Assembly: GCF_020740795.1 (NCBI RefSeq)
Contig: NC_067282.1
Location: forward strand, 139,300,858-139,364,857
Length of the DNA stretch: 64,000 nucleotides
From: Apus apus
Lineage: Eukaryota; Chordata; Aves; Apodiformes; Apodidae
Reading direction: 5' to 3'
Position numbers and translations under genes: made by a program. This document shows, piece by piece, positions 26,101 through 41,100 of this stretch (position 1 is its first letter; each line of letters opens with the position of its first letter). The notes under the pieces are model-generated. The model saw nothing but the letters and a program-made list of their open reading frames with translations, searched no databases and was not told the origin of the DNA.

Positions 26101-29100
26101 GTGAATAGACAGATGAAAGTAGAGCTCTGCAAGATCCACACCCTTAACTATGACTTCTAACAATATCTAAATTGGTATTTTTTGTTGTCACTCCAATTAT
26201 TCAGAAGTCAGGAGCAGGATCATGAGACATACTGACATGTTTTGTGTTTCATACATAATCTGAAAGAAAACTATGAAATTTTAAACATGATCTGGGTTTT
26301 GGTTTGGGTTGGGTTTTTTTGTTTTTCTTTTAATAGCAGTCATTTTTAATTAAGTAAATCTTGACCATACAGTGAGAGTAAAAATCAGGAAGTTAAAAAA
26401 CCTGTCACTTGGCTCTTCTTTCCCTCATCCTGACAGCAATACACACATTGCAATATATCAGCCTTTTTTTACAGATACTGAATCACAGCTGAAGTTACAA
26501 GGAATTATGTGTTCAGCAGTTCTCTACATCAAATCACAAAGGTATCAAATAAATATTTACGTTGGAAAACACCAGTCTCAAGTGGAGTCTAGCAGTGTTG
26601 CATATCCTATATCTACCCACTAAGCACAGTATTCACATTGCTAGACATCTTCTTTAGAGTGCTTTAAGGCCCTCAGACATTAGCCCAAAGCAAAACCATA
26701 CTGTCGCCATTTAATTACCTATCTTTTCAAACTTACTGTGATCAAAATGACTGAGTTAAACAAAATGGTTACTAGTAACAGGAGACCGCTGTCAACCAGC
26801 AAGTTGAGGTAAGTGGATGTGTGTAAAGTTCAGAAGAAAAACATGGAGCTGTATGCTGTTTACTCCTCCAATATGACTCTAAAGGGGAATGAAAGCAAAA
26901 TATCAAGGGAATTAGCAAGAATTAAAAGGATTAAAATCCAAGGAACCAATGAAGTCAAAGAGAAATAGAAAATGGATTTGGCCCTAAAAAGATAAAATTA
27001 TTTAACAACTTATTAAAACAGTTCATCATTGTAATTAAAATCCAAGTGCCTAGAAAAAAGTGGCACAAGAAAGGTAATAATTTATAAGGAGACTTTAAAA
27101 AGCCATTTATTGTGAATTTGGGAGAGATTCAGCCTGAAAGAGCTGGTAGTAAAAAGAAAGTGTTTGTTTATTCATAAAACTTATTTGGTCCAGCATACCA
27201 CTAAGAATCCTAACATCTGCTCAATGGCAGCTGTAACATTAGGAACACTCATTCAATTCATATATTTCCTTTTTTATTAAAAAATAAACAGGTCTATTTA
27301 AATTATTCACTAATAAATTAACATAAAAATCAGTGCTGTAGGAACTCACATTTTGTGCAACAGCATCTGCAAGCCTTGTATGATCACAGTGACCTAAACC
27401 TTTCTACATTTCAGTGTCTACTCTTTATGTGATGTCCCACTTAATTTAGCAAATGAAAACATAGAAAACCTACGAGCCGTAGCAGAATCACGACTATAAA
27501 TAATCCAGAATGCATCAGTGATTCCTCAAATGGTGTATTAGTTGCCTCCTTCCAACTTGAACAGATTCTGTTCTTAACTTCCCTTTGCCTTCTACCATTC
27601 AAAAATTCACTCAAATAATCTCAGATCTTCTTCTTCTGTCTTTCATGAGCCAGACATTAGACAATAACCTTAACTGGCAGGACGCTTCTCTGAAGTCTTT
27701 CTAAGTAACCAAATACAGCAGTGTTACTAATTATTAATTGTTCTCATCTGCAGCAGTTTCATACATAAATTGCAAAGCACTCTGCATGTTCCCATGTTTC
27801 ACTCCAATATTGTGTTCTTAATTTAGTGAAAAGGAACGAGAACCCTTCAAACATAAAGGTTTTATTTGACTCCTCACTAGCTCCTTTTATTTTTTTTTTT
27901 TTAATTTAATCTCTTAAACATTTCAGCAGAAAAATATACTACTTCTTCTTAGGTTTCTCTCCTGCCTTCAGTTCTTACTTCCTAATACAAGCAAGTCCCT
28001 GCAAATGAACTCACCAAGAAGTTGTTCAAAAGCATGGAGCAGCTCTGTTTATTTTACTAGGACTTTTTTGTTTTACTTCTAAGCTACAAACCAGCATTTC
28101 TGCAGTAGACTCTGGAGACAGTCAGTTTGAAGCTAAGTGAGCTGTAATTCTAACCCAGATGCTGGAAATGGCATCATTACAATAGCACAGAGACCATCCC
28201 AGAGGAGCCTGCTTTGAAGCTGCAACTGTGCTGCAACATGTAACCAAGAGAGCTGCTGTGAAGCTACATTTGCTTACATTTAGCGTAGCTGCAAACACAG
28301 TACCTGATTACAGCATAAATGTAACCAGTTAGCTATCAACAGCATGCATGTGGCATCTTGTGATGAGAACACCACCTGAACATGCTACCCCTCCTCTTAC
28401 TGCTGACTAGAAGTCGTAAGAGACATGGCACCCTCTTCCATCACACCCCACCAAGCTGCTTTCTCATCCTGGGGTTGGGTTTATTTCAGTCTTTGTTTCA
28501 AAGCTTCATTCACAGGTAAGACCTCGTGTTTCCTTTGAGCTCTCTGCACGTCCATTTTCCAGGACCAGTAGAGAGGAAGCTATTGAAGATACATGATTAA
28601 TAATTTTGTATTGCATAATTTAATATGCTGCACAGAATATGGAACGTCAACATCTGTTTACTGTTTGGTCCATTAGAGATTAACAAGTCCTGACAAATGA
28701 CAAGACTTCACCTCTGCGATGTTTGGGATAGGCTGGTAAATTGGATGTTGGCTTGGCAGTGTAACTGCAAAGGTGATGGAAAGAAGACTTTTTGCTAAAG
28801 AAGAAGTCCTAGTATCATCAAGGAGGAAATTTTCTACATGCTAGATTTAGGGAGAACTTGAGAAATCAGCTGCAGTTCAACACTGCAAGGTCATCACTTA
28901 CAGCACAAATGCTAGAAGGGAAGAAATATCAAAGGTGCAAATGACAATCAGATGTCAGATCCCTCCTGACTTGTCATGAAGACTATGGACTTTGCTGTCA
29001 TCAAAAATACTGCAAGCAACTAGAAAGGCAAGCTGGAAAAAGCCATGGAGCTCTGTCTTCCAACACTACTGAAATAAGCACATTCCTGAAAAATACTGCT

Positions 29101-32100
29101 ATACTTTATGGTCATATTCTATTAGAAATATTCACGTTGGAGAGAAGACGGACAAAGTCTATTAAGAAGACCTTTTAAATTCTCGTTAAAATCTTACATT
29201 GATAAGGAAGGGAAAATGTTAAACACAAGGATAAATGTTTGCATTTGAATAGGCAGTCCTGTTTACCTCAGTGAGGAATGCGTCTCCAGCATCTTGGAAT
29301 CCAAAGTCAGCTTGGCTATTCAGCCTGTTTCTCTACACTTAATGATGTAATACTTAGAGTGTCAGGACCATTAGGACATGATCTGTTAAAAGTTAGTGCA
29401 CATCCTTATATTGATTTCAATGTGTTTTAACATCCAGTTTACCAATAAGCAAACTATCCATAACCTCCTTAAGGCAAACTTCTTGTTTCATATGACTAAT
29501 TTTTGTCTCACTTTTATGTCTGGATATGTATTTCACTTCTGTTTGCGTTCATCTCTTGTTATGCTTCTTTGTTTTCCACTGTATTCCTGTTCCTTACAAT
29601 TAAATATGTTTATTCAAATGAGAGTCCATACTGTTTTAAAATAACCTGTTGGTGTTAAGGATCACACATTCCCAGTGTACTTTTCCACTCAACAATTTTC
29701 TCTCTAGAAGTCTAATTATGCATTTCTGCTGTCATGAGCATAGATCTTCAAATTAGATAGGCATGCTTGCTAGGCTTGCCACTGTAAAAAGCAACAAAAA
29801 AATCCCAGGACCTATAACCATAACATTATGCTTAGTTTATATCCACATCTATATTAAGTTTCTATTAAAGGATTGGATTTTCTAACTAGTGTTCCTAGTT
29901 GCAGTCTCTTAAAAGGTACTTTAATATTTCATAAGCCAGTTTTGTATAATTGAGAGATACAATAAATTAAATATTTCTTTCTATTTTTCATTGGTTTAGT
30001 TGAATTAAACACCTGCTGCTGACAGAAAAAACAAAATAAAACAAAACAAAACAAAAAAAAACACAACAAAAAAAACCCCTACCTGAAATATCAGAAAAAT
30101 AAATAGTCCCCTGTACATCTATTGATTTTACATAATAATTCCATGTTTTGAAATTGCATTCTCTCAAACCATTACTTTCAGTACCGGAGCTTCACAGATG
30201 CAAATTTTTTTGGTAGGAAGCCGTGTTATTTTGATGGCATGTTTGACTAGAACAATTCACTATGCAATGATTTCTGTGTCTGAGGTAATATGAAACATCA
30301 GAAGTTTTCACTCAAATTCTAACAAATTATTTAATGTAGTAACAAGGCTTCATTCATGGGGAAAATTAACGCAACAGGAATGCTTCCTCACCTTTCTGTA
30401 TCAGTTGCTATAAATTGAAAGTATACCATTTTGATATTCCTTAATTAACATGCTTTGCAAAGATCTTGAATATCAGCAGATGAAATATGCTACTCAGGGA
30501 TTCAGGATAGTTTGTTAATAGAAGGATGACTCCTCTAAACAGTAAACTGTCAGTATACTGTCAGTACGTGCCTACTCACTGTAACCTACAATTTTACAAC
30601 CAGTTTCCAAGGTTGAAGCATAAAGAATAGCCACTTTCTTACAGGTCAAAAAGCAGAAAATCTGCAGATCAGGGTTCAAACCCTTCTCTGAGATCCAGTG
30701 ACAAGTCCTGGTATTTCTCAGAAGTTACCATGCTCCTGCTTCTCTTTGATTTCTTGTAGGCACATACTGCTCATTCCATTTTGCTCAGTGCAGGAAGAAC
30801 ACAAAAGCAGAGCAGAACAAGCCTATGGGAGGCATGGCAAAACTCTTTAATTTAAAGGGATGTTTTTTGACGGGTGCTATGAAAACAGCTGACGGGAGGT
30901 TACCTCCCTGATGCTATGGGAAGTGTCAGTCAATAGTGCAGTGCACAACACCACCACCTTAGACTACTATGGCAAGCTGCGCCAGTTCTCACTTCCACTG
31001 TTGCTCCCAGGGCTGGTTGTACTAGTAAATCAGTCAGCAGCTCCCACTAAAACACTTCCCAACTTGCTCTTGCTCTCTTTCCCAATTTCAGTTGTTACCC
31101 AGAGTATTCCAATGTCATGCACAGGCATGGGAAATTTCTGTCTTCTAATAAAAGGAACATATTTCTGCTTATGTATTAATTAACTAGACCTCACAGAGGT
31201 TCTATAAAATGTGCAGTGACGATTTTATGTATGGAAAAACAGAGAAACTAACAGAGTTGTCAAAAGCGATGATAAAGTAGGAGTCATTCTGCTATCTCAA
31301 ACAACCCTACCCATCTTCTGTTTTACAGACTTAACTTGGTCTTCTTCTGGTCAGAAGTGCTTGGAAATAGCACTGTTTCTGTTTGTAACTGGGGATGGTG
31401 GAATAAGTCAGGAGATGTGCTGGATAACAGAAAATTAAACAAACATGTACAGCGCTGACATGTCATCTGTTTCAAACTAATATTTCTTCTTTGACTTGAG
31501 TAGGGGGTGTATACTGCTATTTTCTGATTACAGTAGAATACCATTAATAGAATAGATCTTTAACAAAATTAGCAAACTGAGTTGCGAGGCATCCTGGTAT
31601 GACAAATATGAATGGCCCCAGATAACTATCTCCCCTCAGATATGGTTGTATAGGTTAGTGAACAGTTCAGTAAACACATAAATAAATGAAAATGAAAACA
31701 TGGCATTGAATGCATGTCTGGGTTTCTAGCTTAACAAACTGTAAACAAATGAGGTTTTACTGTATACCCTCCAACTCTGTTCTCCCTTCTCAGACTCTTT
31801 GTGCCTTTTTTCCCCCCATCTCTGTTTCTCTTACATATCAGTTCTGTCCTCTACTCAGCCATAAAGGATTCTGTTGCTCATTTAACTGTCCTGAAAAGAT
31901 TTTCCATTAGAGCCTGCCCTAGTGTTTCTCAACTACTTTCCTTTCACTTCTGATTCCCTATACACACATTATTAAGTTCCAGATGTATTTTTAAGTCTCA
32001 TTTTGCATTCTTTTAAGATCTGCTTTACTCAAGCCCAACTTTTTTTTCTGTGTTACTACTCTTTGGACTATCATCAGTATGGACTATGGACTGTCATCAG

Positions 32101-35100
32101 TAATTCCAACCTGAGGGTATTGTGATTGCACTGTTAGAACTTTGCAACTCCAGGCTTATCTATCATGCCTACATTATTTCTAGTGATTAGCTGCAGTATC
32201 AGTGTTAAGCTTGTACACAATTACATCATTTAAGGGAGCAGCCTTGTAGTGCCTTACTGAATACACCGCTACCTGCATTTTTATACTACTGGATTTTTTA
32301 TTCCCCTTTATTCTGCATCAGAATAAATGAAGTCACTTTTTCCTGTAGAGATCTCTTGTAGACCAATTGTATTTAAAGACCAACCATCTTTTGATCTAAC
32401 TCCTAATTCAAAAACTTTTTTAGTCCATAATATCATTCAAAATTTTAAAACAGACTGCATCACTCTGATCTACTCTGTATTTTGTTTTTCCACAGCATAT
32501 TTTGTGTTCATTCTTTGCACTAAATGTTCAGTGAGGTTATTCAGAGCTCTGAACATGCAGAACAATCAGACTATGCAGCATGCAGGACATCTGCTGCAGC
32601 AAACAGGAAAGTCATCAACTACTAATATACTTCAATGGCATTAATTACTGTCCTGATGAGCCTCTTACAGCAGCCAACTGCAACCACTTCTACATATTCA
32701 AGACAGTAACCAAGACTGTTTTCCTAAAACAACATATGACACTGCATCTGCATGATGGAAAGTGCTGAAATAGTACAAACTCTGCAAGCTCCAATTTATC
32801 TAAAAATTCTGAAGGAATGGGCAGATCTTCGGAAAAATGTGGTATTGTCTGCATGCATGGAGACAGAAAAGAGCTGACATAAACATAATTTTATGCACTC
32901 TCAGTAAACTGACAGAAATTCAGAAATGTGCTCATGCCCACGCTAGATCTAATCTGTACTGCCAGAAGATCACAGCCAAAGAAAATGTGGATTATTCTCT
33001 ACCATTTGACAACACAGGTGAGAGAACTCTCTCTGCACCATGCTTTGCTCTCTGAAGTCAAGCAGTCAGATGCAAGAATGTGCTGCATTTCAACATCCAC
33101 TTTCCCCAGCCAGCGAGCACAGCTCAGCCAAGCTGAATCAGCAAGCAGTCCTCATCACACCTTGCACTCACTCTGACTCCTGCTCTCCTTTCCCTCTCCT
33201 GGAGGGAGAGAGTAAACGGCCACCAGGCTGTGACTGAGAAAGCCTTAGTCATCAGTCAGGCAGTAAATCTTCATCCCACATATTCAGAAGAATAAGGACT
33301 TACTAGTTTGTCACCAGCCCTATACTGGGCCTCCAGACCAGACCTTAACATCATCTGGCACCCTGGAAAGCACTCAAAGACAGTTTGCATCTGTAGATTT
33401 TTTCACATCTGCCAATTTTTGCTCAGTCTGCTTTTAGAAGATGACAGCCATGTTTTGCCCCCAATTCCTGACTGACCTTTTACAGAATAAAATGTACCCT
33501 TTACAGATACACTGTAAACTCAATACACTTGGTTGTATTTCAGATGCATAAAAGGAAACACGAACTGAAATCTTGTTTTCTATGTGTTACTGAGCCTCCT
33601 CCCTTGGTTTGTCTTTCATTTGGAAATGCTCTAGGCTCTAAGAACTAACTGACTTAGTATCTAATTACAGCTGAAGTAGTAATTAAATCAATACATAATA
33701 CAACTCAAAGGCTATTGAGGAGACCCTTGACTTTTGGTTTGAACATGGGATTTAAAGCCAGGAACTCACAACTGATCTCAGCTTGACTTTTGACTTGTCT
33801 GTTATTATCTTTGTCTCATAGTTCACAGGGCAAATGTAAGATTTATTTTGCTAGTGTCAGAATGTGCTGTGAAGATGTAAAGTGCTATCTAAGTGCCAAG
33901 TATTATTACTTATTCAGTAGTCTTCTTTCCTACATTAGTCCCATTTGTGCAAAGTATGCCTAGCTCTTCAGTCAAATTTTGCCAGTTTGGTTTCCTTTCT
34001 TCTGGTTCATTTTTCATGAAAAATTTGCGTGGTAGAAGTTTTGGATCATGGCGGTCCACATCCAGCAGTGGGAAAGTCATCCCTTGCATTTACAAGGCTG
34101 CTAGCACGTTTACAGCCACACCACCTAACCCTACTTGAAAAAAAAATCTTTGCAAGACAGTGCTCAAAACACCAGCAAGTACTGGTAACTTAGAATTTGT
34201 CTTCCCATTATTCATGCTAAAAATGGATCTGCACCAATATTAACTACTATATACAAATCTTATTTAGAGCTGAGGTAAAAGCTTTGTGTAAGGCAGGAAT
34301 TATTTTGCAAAGTTCCAAACCACATTTCTTAGACTCTCTCTTCTTATAATCATTAAACTGTTTCTTTTCTTAATTCAGGACTAGGCTTTTGTGCAGTGGG
34401 ATGTTCTGGACTTGAGGATTTTTGAGGAAACCTCTTCATGCAGTACTGTCGAGTTCTGAGTTTTCTTTAGGGGGACCTTGTGGCACTGCTCCCTGCTTTT
34501 GTAGATAAAGACTTGACACTATAACCACCAGCCAGTCTCCCTCTGGAACCAGCACAAGGCCAGCGTATTTGTGCCTTTAAATTTTGGTATAGTTTGCTGT
34601 GAAAATGTATATTAACTGGAACCACTCCTGTAAAGCAGGATGAAGCCTGAAAGGATTGATAATGAGCTCTCCCAAGAACTGCAAGACATAGCTTTCCTTC
34701 AGTATTTGGCTATATTATTTATGTTCACTTTGGAATGAACAGCATCAAAACATCTAAAAAAAATTCTGCTCACACACCTACTCTGTTTTAATTTTCTTCT
34801 AGAATCTAAGCATTAGAGACCTTAGTGACTCAGCCATCTTTTGCTATTCTTTGCAGGGTTTTTTGGGCTACAGACTTTAGAAGTTAGTTTGTTTTAGCAC
34901 TAATTCCCTTTCTGAATTAAATTTTTACCTTAGTTAGTATCTCAACTTACAATTTCTTTGACTAGCTGCTTAATGATCTACAAAAAAATTGTTTTAAACT
35001 AATACATTTAGTAGAGATGCAGAAGAACATACATCACTCTTTCCTTATCTTTCCATAGTACTTGTTTAAACATATATAATGAAAACAAATCTTTCATGTG

Positions 35101-38100
35101 TCACTGCACTGTTTCCCTTCACTTCCCAAAGAGTGCCATAAAAGGAGCTCTACTATCAATGCCAGCTTTCACAGTCAAAATGACACAGAAGAAATTTTTA
35201 CTTTTAAAGTTAAGTTACTTAATCACTTCCTCCACTTCTTCCCCCAGTTTGTGTATCTTAATTAATATGAATAGTTACACAGAAAAATAAAGGTTTTGTA
35301 ATTAGGTAATATGGTTACAATGTTAAAATATGACTTTCCAAAATAAAAATCTTATATATGACTGAAATGTGAGATTAAAGTCATCCACACCTTTACTGAG
35401 GTGTTCCCTTTCCACTGCAATTCAATCATCTTTCCTTTCCTTGTCTGGCTTCCTTGGCAGTTTCTGATGTTTGTGTGAAAAAATAAAAGCTTTAAAATGC
35501 CCAAGCTCTTATAATGAAACTGTGTACAAGACCTGTTTTGTTTTTTTTAAAGACACTACAATGAAGAAACATGGACTAGTTACCTACTACTATGGGGGAC
35601 TCAGGCACTCCCACTTGTATTCCTTAGGACTGTGTATTCCAAGAGGCTACGAAGATACAGATTCGAGTGTCTCCTACAGAAATGGATGTGACCCATGCAA
35701 GCATACACCAGACAGTGAAAACCACTAATTAGTTTGCTCTACTCATTGTCTGGTAGAGTCAAAGATGCAGTTAGCTTCCCTTGAGAAGGGATGTACTCAA
35801 ACCACCATCAAGACCTCAAAAAGCTCAGGAAATGGCAGAAGACATTATAAACCAATGACCAACATTTCACTGATTAAATGCTGAGATGTTCTCTTGGTTG
35901 GCTTTCTGAAAACAATGTGCTCCTTTGGTAGTGACACAGAGCCACTGATGTGCATCCTACCTGCCATTACGCCCTTCTTAGGCCTACAAAAATCATTCTT
36001 GCCAGATGAGTCACTGTCCTTAGACAGCTGTCTTTCACTCAGAAGTAGGTTCCTAAATATTACAGAGGAACTTAATGCATGTCAGTCAAGTCTGTAAAGG
36101 TATGCTTAAAAGAATTTAAGAGATCTGGGTGCCTGCTCCCATTCTGATGTCTTTCTCTGTATGTGCTATCCTAGAGGAGGAAGAAAAGTAGTCACAGTAC
36201 TTTAGACATGATTTCAGGCCCAGGAGAAGCCAAGAGCCCAGTGCTTCAAACAGAGGCAAAGTATTCTCATACCTCACTGTGAAGCAACACTTTTTCCCAA
36301 GTTCTTGCAGGTGCAAGCATTAACATATTGTACACTGGTATGTTGTGCCAAGCACCATTTCTAAAACTGGCCTCCACCTCCAGTGCACTGCTGGGATCAG
36401 CACATCTCACTGGGCTCAGCCTCACTTGGTGGTGTGCAGTTAGTGGCTCCCACTGAGCCTAAATATTTAAAGGTTGGGTGTCAGAAGGATGGAACCAGAC
36501 TCTTCTCAGTGGTGTCCAATGACCAGGGGCGATGGTCACAAACTGGAACACAGGATGTTTTCAACATAAACATAAAGAAAAAATTTTCTGTGAGGGTAAC
36601 AGGCTGTCCAAACAGGCTGTGGAGTCTCCATCTCTGCAGACATTTAAAACCTGGGTAGACGTGTTCCTGTGATCTGCTCTGGGTGATCCTGCTCTAGCAG
36701 GGGCTGGATTAGATGATCTTCAGAGGCCCCTTTCAATCTCTACCATTCTGTGAGTCCTGCAAGGGCTGTGATTCAGAATGCAGCTGTTTGCCTACAGAAG
36801 CAGCCTATGCAATCTGCTTTGACTATAAAAGTGCATGGACACATCACCCCAGCCTGAGCATGGCCCTCAGCATTCCTTTGAAATCCCAGCCAATGCAGAG
36901 GTACACATTTTTTGACCTTTTACTGCTCCTACTAGCTGGATCAGATCAAATGTACGATGCGGTGGTTACCAGCATACACCAATGTATCTGTAGGTACCTC
37001 AAGCCAGCACAAGCAAGACTACACAAATTTTGGAAAGTTATTTGAGAGAGGAAACATCTGGGCTGTATTCCCTGTTCAGTTACTTGCTTTGTGCAAAACA
37101 GAGCAACTTTATTGGGTGGGAGTGTGATCCTTAATGGCAAATACACTGTAAAATTGACCTCTGTAAGGAAGGAGGACCACAGTTACAGAGACCAAGTTCC
37201 AGACATCCCAGGCAAGCTTTTTAACCATGGGGCTACTGATAAATCAGCATTGTATTACTCTCTCAGCCTTCTGAGTCCCACAAATAAGACACATGTAAAA
37301 TATATATATTTTACATACACTTTGCAACACAACCAGTGGCTGTAAAACCTAGGTGAATTTGTGTATGCTCAGCAAGGGCAATTTAAACATCTTAAAGTAT
37401 GGGATTTTGTGCTACCTACATCATAGGCTTATATTATACATAGTGAAGAGAAAACAGTGTAAAGATTGCACACTGTGTCCTCAGCTGCACTGGTACAATC
37501 ACGTGCAAGTCAAGGCTGTACACCAGATTATTAGTGCTGTGACCATTTAAAAAAAACACATTGATAACCAATCACAAAAACCATGCAGCAAACTAGTTAA
37601 CCCTCTTCTCTAGTAATTTTTAATAGTATTACTTTGAAAACTCACATAACAATGCTGCATGACGAGCACTTCTAACAGAACAGCTGAAGGAGCAGCAAAT
37701 TTTGCTGTAAAGGACAGAAGCAACTGGCCAGAGGTAGCCAAGAACTTCTGAAAACAGTTTGGCAGTTGAATCCACTATACTTTGTAGCTGATTTTTCTAT
37801 ATAAAACTCATAAGTAGGATCAGGTTTATGGGAGTTGTTGCTTTTTTATCTTTGGATTAAAAATAGCCAAGGCCTGCCATATCTGCAGAATCATCTGCAT
37901 TTACTCTTTCTTCCTTTCTAAATCATGGCACCAGTTGAAAAAATATATGGATATTAAAGCTAGGATTTAAAACTACCGTGCTAAATTACTTTCTCCCCCA
38001 GATGCCACAAATATACAAATAAAACAAAATTCAACTGGAATTTGAGGTTCCCAGTAGTTCTGACAAGTCAGAGCCCCCAATTCATACACGTAGGCCACCA

Positions 38101-41100
38101 ATAAATTCTTATTTTTCCACCCAGCCACAAATAAAAAGCCAGATACTGAAATAAGAAAATGACTGCATATATTCAGGTGGCTAAGTATCTTGTAACATGA
38201 ATAACTATGCAAGGAAAATCATTAACAATAGAGCCATCTGCTGTATTTACAAAAAACTACATCAGCAAAAAATCAGAAAATTTTCTTAAAATGCTTTACA
38301 ACCTGAATTTTTCACTACTGCTTATTAGAAAAAGTGATGATAATGATTAGCACATCAGTTTAAATGACTGCAAATGTGTATTTCTTACACCTCTTCTAAT
38401 TAAAAGCAATACCTACTGGCATAATACTGATGCTCTGTATCTAATGACACTAATTGACATTATAGCTGCTCAGGTAAAAAGCCTGAAATGCTTCCCATTC
38501 CATTTGAAGCAGGTAAGCACAGTGTTGTGTAAGGAGACAATGAGGTTAGCGGCAAGTTGAGTATTTATTTCAATTCTGAAAAGACATTTGGATATTTTTT
38601 TCATCCTCTAAAATAAGAAGCAATTCCAGGTTTGAGGAGCTTACATGAAAAAAAAAAACAAAAAACAAACCAAAACAAACCTCAATATGAAAATGAAGGA
38701 AAGTTTATAACTTTAACACTTCTTTCTATAGATATATGCAAAGAGCCCTCTTTCAAGATGGTGGAAGAAGCAAGTGCTTAACAGAATGGAGTTCCAAGAA
38801 CACAGTCTTATCAGCCAGTACCAAATTTTGCATCTTAAAGACAGCATTAAAACACAGCCCTAAAATCCTGGTACCAGTGCAGACCCAAAGCTTCAGAGAG
38901 AATACACTGCTGTAAATTTGGCCTCAATGGATGCTTCACTACATTAAGTCTGCAATGGCTATAACTATGCAAAAAAGTAATAGCTACAAACTATATGTAT
39001 TCCCTGAAAACTCTATCCCACTCATGGGACTGTGCTTCTTAGGTGAAAGGTTCCAAATGAAAGACAGATAGACTCCTAAACATCACATCACTGGAACTTC
39101 TCGAAGTGCCAGTTAATTGCCAGTAGTGAGTGCCACCACGATTGAGTGTGCCAGTTAAAATCAGTTATAATGTAGCCCTTTCCAGTGCCTGCTGGAGTGC
39201 ACTGTGTTCTTCCCTTCACTTCATGTCCAGTACAGCTGGTTTCCCAAACTGCACTCTCATAGAGGTGGTCAGAAGAAGTGCAAACCAAAAACCAGAGCTG
39301 TCAGCACAGAGAAATCCCCCCTGCATTCAAAATAAGCTTACAAGCCATCTATCTACATTACCTCTGTAGCTCACAACAACTGCCTGGATAATGTGTGTAT
39401 CTGCCCCAAATGTATGTGTCCTTATTCAATATACTCATATACAACAAATACATTCCTACGAATTTTGTCATTTAGCAGCTTTTAGTGTTATTTAACTGTT
39501 CATGCAGTTTTTTTAGGTTATACAGACCAAGTGACACTTCATTACTACACCTGCAACTTCACTAATTGCTGCATAGTAGTTTTTTCTACTATGGGCAAAA
39601 CTAAACTTTCACAACTAGAATTTTTTAAGCTTGATAAATAATACAGCAAAGACATTCTTAGCTTAAAAAGAAAACCACATATATTTACCTGCCATCATAG
39701 CTATCATACTGGCTTTGTAGACATTAGCAAGGGACCCCAGTTCACCTGTTGCCAAAATTGTTTTCATATGAGCTTCTCCACAGGCCTCACGGCACTGACG
39801 GATCTCCTCATAGAGACCTGTGGATAAAAGCAAGTGAGAATGATCAAAGTTGCCTGAGAGACAAGTATGGCTATAACTTCCACTTCTGGATTAATTTCCA
39901 ATCTTCTAATTAGTCATAGCACTCAAGATCTTAAGTTTTGTAAGTTCAGTAACTTACATGACTGGAGGTAATTAACAATGCCACACAGTTTCAGACTTAA
40001 CAACTATTAATGTCAGTTCTCTCAAAACTAAGAACATGACCAGTACATCAAACATACATGAATACATCAGGAGTAAAAAATGCTATGAAAGTCAAGATTG
40101 ATTTTAAAACAGCTTTTACAGCAATAAATATGGTAGGACATGGAATCAGTACTAAGGGACAGTTATGCTTTCCTGTCCGTATTATGTCATCACCCACTCT
40201 GTGCCCTTCAGCCACATTTCCCAAGGGGCTTAGCCTAAAAGATAGTAAAGGTGTGACCAAGTTGTCTAATTACAAACATTAGTGCCAGCTGAGATGCCAT
40301 GAAATATGCCCCTTGGCTTCCAGCCGCCGCTCCTGGATGCTCCACATCTCCCTTTGGTTTCCTACCGTTCCCCCTAGTACTATGGGACCATCTTGAGAAG
40401 ACTGATTATAGAGCTCAATGTCTATGTTGAGACATCTGAATTCCACTTTAAGCTTCTTGAAAATAACTATTTCCTGAAAAAATCAATGTGGTCTGCCAGC
40501 ATCCCTGGTGAGGACAGATTGAGGCCTGGGATCACGCCTCAAGGACCAGCAAATCCACGTGGATCTCCGTTTAAGAACCACCTCAAGTAGTTGCATTGCC
40601 CACAAGGTTACCAAGGACTTGAACCATCCTGTGCTGTGACCTGAAAGGGCCGTGACAAAGGTGTAAGAAACACCACAACAGGAGGCCCACTGGACAACAT
40701 CTGTCTAGCATGCCATAGAGTTACAGATTCAAGGGCAGAGCTGGACCCTCACTTCTGATGCCCTCACTCACTAAGGAAATCAGCTGGAGCTAAGAAAAGA
40801 GGAATTCCCACTCAACCAGATGCCCATTGCAGGGAGAAGTAGGGACAGGGAGGAAAGGCCAGCATTTGACTGCTCATGGATATTATCAAGAGCAGACGAC
40901 CCCCTCACAAACTCCCGCTTTTGGATTTATAAAGTATCATGGTCAGAGGAATGCTTAACTATCTAACAGTTTTATATTTTCACAGACTCCGTAAGGACTA
41001 GAATAAATTTGGACATAACCAACTGTAAAAAAAGGGTAGAGCTTGTGAACCTGGTCAGGTAATGCAACATGGGGAGCACAGGGAAACCTTCCCACACTTC

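Larger units (their letters stand above)
14122..39688 (-). other. DERA: DERA intron 6 (25.6 kb)
   Basis: Phase 1, GTAAAT...TTTCAG. Contains the long CR1 at 17515-19648, CR1 pieces at 22599-22630, 23865-24235 and 36459-36752, two (AAAAC)-type runs, and the palindrome at 37293-37316. The stretches 14.1-17.5, 19.7-22.6, 24.2-36.4 and 36.8-39.7 kb are unique-looking AT-rich sequence with no supported exon on either strand. Confidence 0.85.
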
